From Candidozyma auris (Eukaryota > Ascomycota > Pichiomycetes > Serinales > Metschnikowiaceae): DNA of 64,000 nucleotides. The translations under genes and the position numbers were made by a program. Numbering within the stretch: position 1 is the stretch's first letter; each line of letters begins with the position of its first letter. The notes beneath the pieces are model-generated. The model saw nothing but the letters and a program-made list of their open reading frames with translations. It was not told the origin of the DNA and did not search any database. Positions 8,428 through 18,176 of this stretch are shown here, in pieces. The stretch covers positions 1,922,001 to 1,986,000 of the forward strand of contig NC_072814.1 in NCBI RefSeq assembly GCF_003013715.1, in the 5' to 3' direction.

Positions 8428-10517
8428 ATGTCAGACATCTACGTGGTCGTCCATCTTGAGACCACGTGGGACGCTCCTCTGCACCAAAGCCATCTGGCTC
8501 GTCATACGCCTTCAGAGCTCCGCAGTCTTTCGTGGTGTATTGTCGATGCAGACCTGTTGGAGCAGCTGGCCCCACAGTCTCTACACGTTGGAGTGAGCGA
8601 TGATGGCGATCTGCCGGCGTTGTCTTTCAAAGAAGCGATTTGCGCTTTCGACGAAAGCATCTCGAAGGCAGTGGCACAGAAGGATTTCTCTTTTGTCACG
8701 ACAGACATGCACAACTTGAGGGTGGCCTTGCCCAGGGAAGCTAGAGATAGGCAGGTGGTACTTCCAGTGTACTTGCAGCACCCGAGGGTGTTTGACTTGT
8801 TCAACGAGTACCTGAAATGGCAGCTGACACACCCGGAGGCAATGAGTTACCCCTCCCTGTACTTAAGTAACTTGGTGACGGCGTTGGCGGTGGATGTGCC
8901 TGAGGATTGGGCATCTAAGGACTCGAAGGTGCCTTTGGTAGACATTCATGCAAAGATTTTGGCTCAGCTAGCTAGAAAGTCGCTACCTGTTGAGGAACAC
9001 CCCACAGTTCTTACCAAGCCTTACGATACTGCTCACGACGCAAAGGTCTTCTTGGCCGAGCGGTCCAAGATCTTATACTTGTCCAATTTGCCTGCTGATA
9101 CGACCCAGTCTGAGCTAGAACTGTGGTTCACGCTGTACGGCGGTCGGCCCATTGCCTTTTGGACGCTCAAAAATGTTGACAGTGACAGCAAAGCACAAAA
9201 TAAAACCAAGGGTATTTGTGGCTTTGCTGTTTTTGCAAAGCACGAAGAAGCCGCCCAGTCACTTTTTATGAACGGTCGCTTGCTTAATGATAGAGTGGTC
9301 GAAGTGCAAGCTTCCTCCACGAGAGTTCTTGACAAAGCTGCTGACTTATTGACACCTTTCCCGCTGTCCAAGAATAGACCTCGGCCTGGTGACTGGACAT
9401 GCCCTTCTTGTGGGTTTTCAAACTTTCAGAGAAGGATTGCCTGTTTCCGCTGTCTGTTCCCCGCAACGAGTGCCGTTGTCATTCAAGAGCAGATGTTCCC
9501 ATCCGGTGTCGACTCAACAAATCCTCAGTCTCAACCAAGGCGTCTCAAGCACGATGATAAACAGGCATCAGCGGCATACGGAACATTCAATGACTACTAC
9601 ATGGGTTCTCACATGAAAGCGGGCGCTTACAATACATATGGTGGTCCTTATAATCACGGACACATGAATATGAACGGGAATGGTGTGAATGGAGGAGGAG
9701 CAGGAACAGTGGTCATCGTTCTCATTACGGCAACAGTGTGCCATTCAGAGCAGGTGACTGGAAGTGCACAAATGAGAACTGTCAGTATCATAACTTTGCC
9801 AAAAATCTGTGTTGCTTGAAGTGCGGCAGGGCGAAGCCCGCTTCAATTAATTCAAACCATAATCACAATAATCACTCGAACAACCACTCCAATCTGAATC
9901 ACTCGAGCAACCAACATCATGGTCACCATAACAACCATAATAATCACAACAACCATAATCATGGAAACAATGGAGGTCATAATAATAGCGCAGCAGCTGC
10001 TGCTGCCGCAGCAGCTGCCGGGTCTATTCATTCTGTGAATACTACAGCTGCTGCAATTGCTGCTGCCACTGCTAGTGGCCAGCCTTTGAATCTCAGCAAC
10101 AGCTTCATGGGGCTTCAGCAGCCACAACCACATCTGTCAAGGCAGGGGTTACATGGATCCCAGTCTTCGTCATCATCACCAGTTCATGCCGGTGGGCTCT
10201 ATTCGAACATCTCGCAGTTGCAGCAACTCCAGTATCCGCAGAAGCAGGGTCATTCTGATCATAATACGGAACAAATGGGCCAAGGCGTAGCTCACTTGCC
10301 CCAGCACTTGGCATTCTTACAGACACAATCAGTCTCCCCACAGATGTTGAGCCAGCATCGTCAGAGATCCAACCTGTCAGGTGAGGCTCACAATCCTTAT
10401 GCTCATGGCTCGAGCATGCCTATGAAAGGAGTCCACACAGACGACTCTTTGCTCAACGGTGGTGGTATAAATCTATTGGGCAAGCAGATGGGCTCCATGA
10501 CTCTCAATGATCAATAA
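8428..10517 (+). CDS. NRP1: NRP1-like RNA-binding protein (RRM plus two RanBP2 zinc fingers), with a 1-base frameshift
   Basis: Two frames together form one gene. The first, from ATG 8428, carries an exonuclease-like N-terminal region, an RRM (about residues 214-297) and a RanBP2-type zinc finger (about 318-346, DWTCPSCGFSNFQRRIACFRC). The second, open after the stop at 9651, carries a second RanBP2 finger (DWKCTNENCQYHNF then CCLKCG) and a His/Asn-rich, poly-Ala, Gln-rich tail ending at 10517. The frames join if one base is missing near 9701-9716, where a Gly-rich stretch is encoded; the repaired length is about 696 aa, close to S. cerevisiae Nrp1 (about 719). Without repair, translation ends at 9819 and loses the second finger and the low-complexity tail. 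No slippery heptamer is evident. Nrp1 is a stress-granule-associated protein of unclear function. Confidence 0.8.
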
Positions 10518-10650
10518 ATGGGTCTAACTTGATTTTCTATACGGTTTATGAGGAGGGAAGGTTTTATACATTGGTTCTTTCAACTCTCAAAGTGGGCTAG
10601 ATCTACATTGAGCACAAACTCGAGAGCTGATTTAACCACTTTGGTAAGGA

Positions 10651-10664
10651 TATATATATAAAAG
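10651..10664 (+). promoter_or_regulatory. TATA element of DPM1
   Basis: An alternating TATATATATA run followed by AAAG, about 180 bp before the likely DPM1 start at 10843. It lies in the 325-bp gap after NRP1, which otherwise holds nothing recognisable. Confidence 0.4.
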
Positions 10665-10794
10665 AACATAGTAGGGCAGAGTATTAGGTTGTTTAATGAA
10701 CATGTAACTCTAAACTGTCTTGTGGGCTCAGGCACACTCTGCATATATTTGCAACCATATCCGGCACACGGGATCGAACACGTACTCGTGGTGA

Positions 10795-11559
<765 letters not shown>

Positions 11560-11974
11560 ATTTCGGTGTATACTACGTTATAGCATAAATTGAGAGATTT
11601 TGCAGGAAGACGGGGTCGCCACCAATCTCGTGCTTTCTGAACAGTTTAAACAAGCGATAGAAGGTTTATTTGTGTCGCTCCTATCTTGCACCATATTTCA
11701 CAACATTTTGCCGCCAGTAAATTTCAAGAACTGGAGTGTCTCATTTTTTACAATAAGTTGCAAGGAGAGTTGCACTTACACGAGAGATTTGGAGCAGGAC
11801 AAGAAGCAAAAAAAAGTAGGAGAATGAGAATAAATTTCAAAGATAGAGCCTCCTGGCTACTTCGAGAGACCTACAAACACAGGTCAGTGTGGAAGCGTTG
11901 CTAGTTTCGCGACATGCTTTCTCTCACACCGCTCACACAGAGCTCAAACTGAAAAACTACAAGTCTGAAATTTT
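11560..11974. other. Intergenic region upstream of UBA2
   Basis: 415 bp. There is an A-rich tract at about 11807-11816 and a long purine-rich stretch (about 11800-11840). Overlapping frames are short and end inside the UBA2 start. No RNA gene seen. Confidence 0.5.
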
Positions 11975-13741
11975 ATGGCCAAAGACACCTACCTCAGAAA
12001 AATTCTCGGGACCGAGAGGTTCAACCGCATCAAGGCATCAAAAGTGCTTATGGTCGGTGCCGGTGGAATTGGGTGTGAATTGTTGAAGGATTTGCTTCTT
12101 ACTGGGTTTGGGGAGATTCACATTGTTGATTTGGATACTATAACTTTGTCCAACTTGAATCGCCAGTTTCTTTTCCGCCAAAAGGACATAGATAAGCTGA
12201 AATCGTTTACGGTGGCGCAAGCAGTGCAGAGTTTCAACTTTTATGACTGCAAATTGGTCCCCCATCATGGCAATGTGATGGACACAGATCTCTTCCCACT
12301 TTCGTGGTGGACACAGTTTGATTACATTTACAACGCTCTAGATAATTTGGGTGCCCGTCGCTACGTGAACAAGATGGCTCTATTTCTTCGGAAGCCCCTC
12401 ATGGAATCGGGGACAACAGGCTTCGACGGTCAGACCCAGCCCATATACCCATACAGCACCGAGTGTTTCGATTGCCAACCCAAGGCTACTCCCCAGACTT
12501 TCCCAGTCTGTACGATTAGATCAACTCCCTCACTTCCGGTTCATTGCATAGTGTGGGCCAAAGAATTCTTGTTCACGCAGTTATTTGATGAAACTCTGGA
12601 GAAGGAGGTTAGTCAGGCAGAACTAAGTAAGGAAACCGATGACCAAGAAGAGATTGATAGAATAATACTGCAAGCCAACGAACTTCTGTCTCTTAAAAAG
12701 ATGGTGTTTGACGACGACTTTCCCATAAAGCTTATTGTCAGAATATATAAGGATGATATCGAGAAGTCGCTCAAGCTAGAAACGCTTTGGAAAAACAGAA
12801 CACCTCCCGTCCCGTTGGAATTTGAGGACCTTTATGCTGACGACCTTGATAAGCTTCTCCAGGATGCGGGAAACCTCGATCTATTGTCGCAGGATACCAA
12901 AACCTGGACGACCCTAGAGAACCTATACGTCCTCTACAAAGCAACAGAAGCTCTCCAGGCAAGAATTCGCTCAGGAAAGCAGAGCGCAATCAGCTTTGAC
13001 AAGGATGACGAAGATACACTTAACTTTGTGGCTGCTGCTGCCAATTTGAGATCAGAAGTCTTTCATATTCCATTGAAGTCCAAATTTGACATCAAGCAGA
13101 TTGCTGGCAATATAATTCCGGCCATTGCCACTACCAACGCGATCATAAGCGGCTTCTCGGACTTGGGCTCTCTACTGTATTTTGACAAGACTTTCACTGC
13201 AGAATCGGCGAAAAGTGTTTTCATATCAATCAAGCCAAACAAGAGAGTCACCTCAGCTTTGGTCGAAAAACCCAATCCCAAGTGTGCCAGCTCGGGAATC
13301 TCTAAAGGGATCTTGAGACTAACCAAGAAAGATTTAGCAATGACTCTTCGTGACCTAGTCGAAAAGGTCACTCTGAAGTACGGGTTTTCAGGAGACATAT
13401 CTGTGATTCTAGGTGAAGGGAAATTGATCTACGACTTTGACTTTGATGACAATGCTGACAAACAACTCAACGAGATTGCAGGCTTGAAACAAGGCGAGGT
13501 TCTTCTTTTCCAAGATGAAGAGGAGGAGCTTGAGAATCTCGAGCTTTACATTCAAGAGGTGGAAAAGAATGATGGCCATCCACTTCCTAACCTCCATCTT
13601 AGGGCCAAGGTGAAGACAGAAAAAGAACTTGACAACAATAGCGAAGATGAAATGGACACCGTTACCATTGTCTTGGATGACGAGCCTCCCTCAAAGAAGA
13701 GAAAGATGGATGTAACTGCCGAAGAGCTCACTTTAGACTAG
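11975..13741 (+). CDS. UBA2: SUMO-activating enzyme E1 catalytic subunit Uba2
   Basis: 588 aa. The adenylation domain starts with the VLMVGAGGIGCELLKDL nucleotide loop (about residues 24-40), with D-x-D-T-I-x-x-S-N-L-N-R-Q-F-L-F following. The catalytic cysteine is C179 in TFPVCTIRSTPS. A zinc CxxC pair lies at C164/C167. The ubiquitin-fold domain follows, and the C-terminus has a PPSKKRKM nuclear signal. It pairs with Aos1 to activate SUMO (Smt3). The codon at 12197-12199 is CTG; reading it as Ser gives K-S-K, the usual E1 pattern, supporting CTG-Ser decoding. Oddity: the second zinc pair near residue 437 reads C-A-S-S, so one family zinc-ligand cysteine appears replaced by Ser. Confidence 0.95.
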   Translation: MAKDTYLRKILGTERFNRIKASKVLMVGAGGIGCELLKDLLLTGFGEIHIVDLDTITLSNLNRQFLFRQKDIDKLKSFTVAQAVQSFNFYDCKLVPHHGNVMDTDLFPLSWWTQFDYIYNALDNLGARRYVNKMALFLRKPLMESGTTGFDGQTQPIYPYSTECFDCQPKATPQTFPVCTIRSTPSLPVHCIVWAKEFLFTQLFDETLEKEVSQAELSKETDDQEEIDRIILQANELLSLKKMVFDDDFPIKLIVRIYKDDIEKSLKLETLWKNRTPPVPLEFEDLYADDLDKLLQDAGNLDLLSQDTKTWTTLENLYVLYKATEALQARIRSGKQSAISFDKDDEDTLNFVAAAANLRSEVFHIPLKSKFDIKQIAGNIIPAIATTNAIISGFSDLGSLLYFDKTFTAESAKSVFISIKPNKRVTSALVEKPNPKCASSGISKGILRLTKKDLAMTLRDLVEKVTLKYGFSGDISVILGEGKLIYDFDFDDNADKQLNEIAGLKQGEVLLFQDEEEELENLELYIQEVEKNDGHPLPNLHLRAKVKTEKELDNNSEDEMDTVTIVLDDEPPSKKRKMDVTAEELTLD

Positions 13742-14022
13742 AGTGAGGAAGTGACGGGCAGCTGACTTTGGAAGAGGTGATGTCAGAAACAAATTCTAAA
13801 GGTAGTAAATAAGTAACTAGAACAGTATACCAGTTATCATAACCTAGCCCAAGTTCTAGTTCATTCCCAATTCTAGCCGAATGCTGCACTTCTTGCATAC
13901 TGTGAAGAAATGTGTTACGGTTTGCCCATCCGTACACCGGTTGTACCTGAGACTGAGAGCCTGTCACGAGAAGATATAATACTTCTACTGGTTACTCTTC
14001 CAAACACCTTACAAGATCAATT

Positions 14023-14403
14023 ATGTCCTGGAACGCTTACACAGACAACCTTAAGGCCACCGGTAAGATCGACAAGGCGGCGCTTTACTCTGCCGCCGGA
14101 GACTCCCTCTGGGCCGAATCGGGCGGGTTCAAAATTGCTCCACAGGAAATACAAGCAATTGCCGGAGCCTACTCCGATCCCCTGGGCTTGCAAGCACACG
14201 GCTTGCACATTGAAGGCCAGAAGTACTTTTTGTTGAAGGCTGACGAGAGATCGGTCTACGGTAAGCTTGACGAGGCTGGAATCATTGCTGTGAAGACCAA
14301 GCAGGCCATTGTCATTGCACACTATCCATCGGGCGTCCAGCCTCAAGAAGCCACTGCTGTTGTGGAAAAATTGGCTGATTACCTCATTAGTGTTGGTTAT
14401 TAA
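14023..14403 (+). CDS. PFY1: Profilin
   Basis: 126 aa, the normal yeast profilin length. The N-terminus [10 protein letters not shown], the central [25 protein letters not shown] strand pair and the C-terminal [17 protein letters not shown] are all family features. It binds G-actin, polyproline (formins Bni1/Bnr1) and phosphoinositides. No intron is seen near the 5' end, unlike S. cerevisiae PFY1. The 281-bp gap to UBA2 holds nothing else recognisable. Confidence 0.97.
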   Translation: MSWNAYTDNLKATGKIDKAALYSAAGDSLWAESGGFKIAPQEIQAIAGAYSDPLGLQAHGLHIEGQKYFLLKADERSVYGKLDEAGIIAVKTKQAIVIAHYPSGVQPQEATAVVEKLADYLISVGY

Positions 14404-15435
14404 ACGCGGCCTCGTGGTGTGAGCCCATTGGTATGATAAGGGGGTATTCCCGGGTAAGCGCCACATATGTACAGAGACCATGATACGTCCTCTTTGTGTT
14501 GATATTGTAGTATTTTTTTATGTAGGCGTGGTGACTTCGTTGCTTGACCAACCGGCAATTGCATCGCTTACACCAGAGAATTGAGAGGTTGACAATTGGA
14601 GTGTTGCCTGTTATGGACACCACTCAGCCAGGACTGCTCGAATAGCACTTTAAGCGGCGCCGATCTGTTAGGCCAGTCAGCACAGCAGCTCGATATGATG
14701 GTGGCAGCTACAATTGACTAGGGAGCTTGATGTTTGTCAGCTATTTGCAAGTAAAGCGATCTGAATGTGAAGGATTTGAGGAATGTACAATACAGATGAG
14801 GTACGCAACCGACTGAGTTTGTAGGCAAGCATACTATGATAATTATACGACGCTGGAAGGGGAGTAAAACTATGATGATCAAATCTCTACATTCGCTTGG
14901 TACTGAGCTTTTGAAGAAGAAGTGGTCAATGAAGGAGAGTCGAAGCAATCCAGGCATACCAATAATTTCAGCACTCAAACCATTTTTGTTTGGAGAAGAA
15001 CCCACGACTAGCACACTACGCAAAGAGCCAGAAGTAGAGCAATTCACATACTTAATCAGACATGGGGCGTTTGGAAGACTGAAAGATCCAATTTGTGAGG
15101 TACTTCAGGTCTGTGCAAAACGCCCGTCACCTCAACAAAGGTATTCCAGAGCAATCTCAAAACTTAGCGCAAATCATCCATTTAGATGTGATAAAATCCC
15201 GAACCAATTTTCACCTCATTATGAAAAGTACAAGTAGTGATAATCGAATTCAAGCATTTCTTAGCAGCCATTCCTGCGCACAGACCCCGTTCAGAGTCTC
15301 TCTCACCCAAGGTAACGTGCCGTACTCAATTGAAAACCAACTGTTTCTCATTGGTCCACCAGAGGAGTGTTCGCATCACATTAAACTCACAGCTTATTGA
15401 GCAGACTACTCGAATAAAACAGTCGATACCGTATA
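14404..15435. other. Intergenic region PFY1 to the small mitochondrial protein gene
   Basis: About 1 kb with several overlapping frames in different registers; only the 133-codon frame at 14836 is long enough to list separately. No tRNA, LTR or repeat is visible. Confidence 0.4.
14836..15237 (+). CDS. Hypothetical ORF, 133 codons, doubtful
   Basis: An ATG-initiated frame with no recognised domain, no membrane segment and no clear signal. It is overlapped by another plus-strand frame and a minus-strand frame of similar length, which argues for chance. It is kept because a 1-kb gap between small housekeeping genes is wide for this region. Conservation of the frame in a sister species would decide. 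Confidence 0.15.
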   Translation: MIIIRRWKGSKTMMIKSLHSLGTELLKKKWSMKESRSNPGIPIISALKPFLFGEEPTTSTLRKEPEVEQFTYLIRHGAFGRLKDPICEVLQVCAKRPSPQQRYSRAISKLSANHPFRCDKIPNQFSPHYEKYK

Positions 15436-15888
15436 ATGTTCAGAGCCACCTCTCGTGCTGCTGCTAGATTAAACTTTAGGAGATTCAACTCCTCTGGCCA
15501 TCACGACGCTCCAGCGGCCACCCAGAGCGAAATCGACGTCACCAAGGTGTTCGGCGTTGCTCTTTTGACAGGCGTTTCCCTTTACTTCTACAAAGCTACC
15601 AAAGAACCAGTGATCAAGACTCCGTTGTACAGCCACCAGGATGAACGTGAACAAATGAGGAATGAGGCCTACGCCAGAAAATACAAGACGTCGTTCATCA
15701 AGTCTTTCATCAGAGACAAGGGAGGTATTGGGGCCAAGCAACACAGAAGACAGGTCATTGGAGCTGTCCCATCGGTACTTATCCCAACACATTCTCCATA
15801 CTGCAACCAGTTTGGTTCTGGTATCAAGACCGCTGACTTGGGTCCTAGAAAGGAAAGAATCAAGTATTACGCTCCATTGAAAAACTGA
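15436..15888 (+). CDS. Small mitochondrial inner-membrane protein, possible complex I accessory subunit
   Basis: 150 aa. The N-terminus is an Arg/Ala-rich amphipathic presequence (MFRATSRAAARLNFRRFNSS). One membrane segment lies at about residues 38-54 (VFGVALLTGVSLYFYKA). The tail is charged, with SFIRDKGGIGAKQHRR and a conserved-looking end LGPRKERIKYYAPL. The layout of short presequence, single span and intermembrane or matrix tail resembles fungal single-span accessory subunits of NADH:ubiquinone oxidoreductase, which CTG-clade yeasts retain. The exact subunit is not assigned; complex I membership is an inference from resemblance, while mitochondrial targeting is well supported. Confidence 0.75.
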   Translation: MFRATSRAAARLNFRRFNSSGHHDAPAATQSEIDVTKVFGVALLTGVSLYFYKATKEPVIKTPLYSHQDEREQMRNEAYARKYKTSFIKSFIRDKGGIGAKQHRRQVIGAVPSVLIPTHSPYCNQFGSGIKTADLGPRKERIKYYAPLKN

Positions 15889-18014
15889 TCAACTCAACAA
15901 TCAGGTCACAACAATTTGACGCATATTCCACCGAGTCATGAACCATACATATGGGCTCTTTCGCTCCGACGTTGAGTGGACGTCAGATCCATCCGCATTC
16001 ATTTCACATGCGGCAATTACACTACTGAATGGTGAACTATGTAATTGCTACACTCTCTTTTGCATTAAATAATAACGATACAAAGTTTAGGTACCTTTTT
16101 AGCTCCCATTAGACTTTCTCTCTTATTTACAATCAAAGAACCCATACGTCGACGCCTGAAATAGTACAATGCGTCATGACCTGTGCTCAATCATGAAGAG
16201 TAAACACAAATACAGTAATCTTTAGCACTTCCAATCAGTGCACATAGCCTCTGTCTCCTTCATAGCAACATCAATAAAATAAATCAATGCTGATCGACAT
16301 CTTAGTAGTTGATGTGTAAGTGAAGGTTTCAATTTCCAAAAGTCGATAGCTGGTGTCACAACATTGTGTCAAGTCTATCGAATATATTGGCTGAATAGAT
16401 CAATTAATTTCTCGAAATGCATTCTTTTCACATTCGTACAAAGCTTTAATTGTACGCAAGGCGTGCCCTAATCTTAAAACTGGACACCACAAAAGAATAC
16501 CTCATACACTGGCCAAGAGAACCTTCTGCTGAAGCCGAAATAGCCCGATTTATAGTTTTGAGCATCCTTCCAAGCCGATTTCATAATTCACTCTCTTCGT
16601 TAACCGAAAGCTACGTTTCAGCCCTTTTGAAATCAGGTAGGGATGACGAAGATGACTTCCACTTTGTAGAGGGAGAAGAAGGAAAGGCTATAAGGTTCTC
16701 CAGGCTTCTTGGGACACTTGTAGTCAGAACCATTTTTTTGCCTAGTTGAATAATTGACATAGATTATTTTTACTCAAGACCGGATGAAATGACGTACAAT
16801 ACACTGTAGAAACTTTCAGGAGGGCGTTGATCTTAAGCAGTCTGAGCAAGTACGAATGACTTGATGGATAAGCTTTTCATCTTTCGATCTTACTTAACAA
16901 ATATGATCAGCATGAGAGGCTTATCTGAGCACTATCAATTCTCTTTTTAAAGTCCATGGATCATTTTTGGGTCTCAGGAAATCGTAAATACCATAAGATG
17001 TCAAGTTTTACGTAGTCTACTCAATGAGGGGTAACGCCCCCTGGTGTCAGTGAGAAGACTCCACTGTAACACACGGAATCGAGAATCACGCTATTCAGAG
17101 TGTACAAAAGTAACTTGATTTCATCATCTAAAGCTTTCGGCAGGGAATAGGTCGGGGCGTATTTTGAAAGATGCTTCTCCTATAATTTCACTCTGTTCCT
17201 TTGTAGGCAATTGGATCATAGAATTTGAAAGGTCATGTTGACCTGGTAAGCTCACCGATAATTTCATAGTTATGATTGGGAATGGCCAAGCCAGGTGATT
17301 GGTTGCTCTGACTTCAGTAAACTTGGTGAGGTTGGTCGGAATCCTGCTATTTTCTGGCATAGACTTTTAGTTCTATTAATTTTGCAGCTCCTCAGAGATT
17401 ATATTGGAGACATGTTCAATGGCAGACGTTGTCCCCATCCAACAAAATCTACTTCTGGTAAGCACTCAATCTTCGCAAGAGTATTCGCAGTTCTCGGACT
17501 TTTCCTGGAAACTCCGATGTTGACGCAGGTACTTGCTCGCTTAGATCCCACGCAGATCCTATGAACATAGAGTTGGCGTCTTTACCCTTTACCCATCAAT
17601 ATATTTCCCCTGACTTTTTAGGTATTCTGATCTTTTTAAACAGATAGTAAATCGCTACAGAAAATGGAAAAGTTTTAGCTCACTCATGTCGTGAAGACTC
17701 TTACACAAGACCGGGGCAGGCAGGATGGCATTTACTGCCCATAATTTAGGATATTTCATGACCCTCTTTCTTTGCGTAATATCATTTTGATTCTCACTGC
17801 TTGCTGTATTCAAGGAAAGAGTGCTCTGGGAGGATGTGAAGCGTTTTGGAGCTCCAAATAATGGCCAAAAAAGCTGAACCCTCATTTTTACCCTATAATT
17901 CATAAATAAGAAATTCTAAGAATAATAATGCATTTTTTTAAGTTTATTCACTGGCTATCTGTGATTTGAAAAGCCACAACATAATTATTATGCACAAACA
18001 TTACACCGAAATAA
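15889..18014. other. 2.1-kb gene-poor, fairly AT-rich region
   Basis: No convincing gene. A 99-codon frame without ATG ends at 16749 (see the possible split gene at 16287) and an 89-codon frame lies at 17295-17564, both unrecognised. No tandem or inverted repeats, LTRs or transposon remnants are visible. It ends at a tRNA-Thr gene. Candidate roles are a regional centromere, decayed genes or long 3'/5' regulatory DNA; sequence alone does not choose between them. Confidence 0.5.
16287..16749 (+). other. Possible two-exon small gene or relic
   Basis: A short frame from ATG 16287 (nine codons) meets a canonical GTAAGT at 16316. Splicing to the AG at 16459-16460 joins in phase with an open frame running to the TGA at 16747-16749. 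The product of about 105 aa has an acidic patch GRDDEDDFHFVEGEEG. Against it: no TACTAAC-like branch point is visible in the 145-nt intron, and I recognise no family. It could be a relic. Confidence 0.15.
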
Positions 18015-18087
18015 GCCTTTATGGCCAAGTTGGTAAGGCACCTCACTAGTAATGAGGAGATCGTCAGTTCGAATCTGGCTGAAGGCA
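18015..18087 (+). tRNA. tRNA-Thr (AGT anticodon)
   Basis: A 73-nt cloverleaf. The acceptor GCCTTTA pairs with TGAAGGC (one T-G wobble) before discriminator A. The anticodon stem CCTCA/TGAGG encloses loop CTAGTAA with anticodon AGT. The T-arm GTCAG-TTCGAAT-CTGGC is canonical. Internal A box (TGGCCAAGTTGG) and B box (GTTCGAATC) are present; no intron. Confidence 0.95.
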
Positions 18088-18088
18088 A

Positions 18089-18096
18089 TTTTTTTT
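18089..18096 (+). terminator. RNA polymerase III terminator of tRNA-Thr
   Basis: A run of eight T two bases after the tRNA end. Confidence 0.85.
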
Positions 18097-18176
18097 GTGA
18101 AATGACTTGACAATTATTACTCGTTACCTACCATCGAACTGTTGCTGTGCCGTTTATTTGCTATATGTGAAGCAGC

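Noticed and set aside
9690..9740. Programmed ribosomal frameshift in NRP1
   Set aside because: No X-XXY-YYZ slippery heptamer or obvious downstream structure is present in the overlap; a missing base explains the data more simply.
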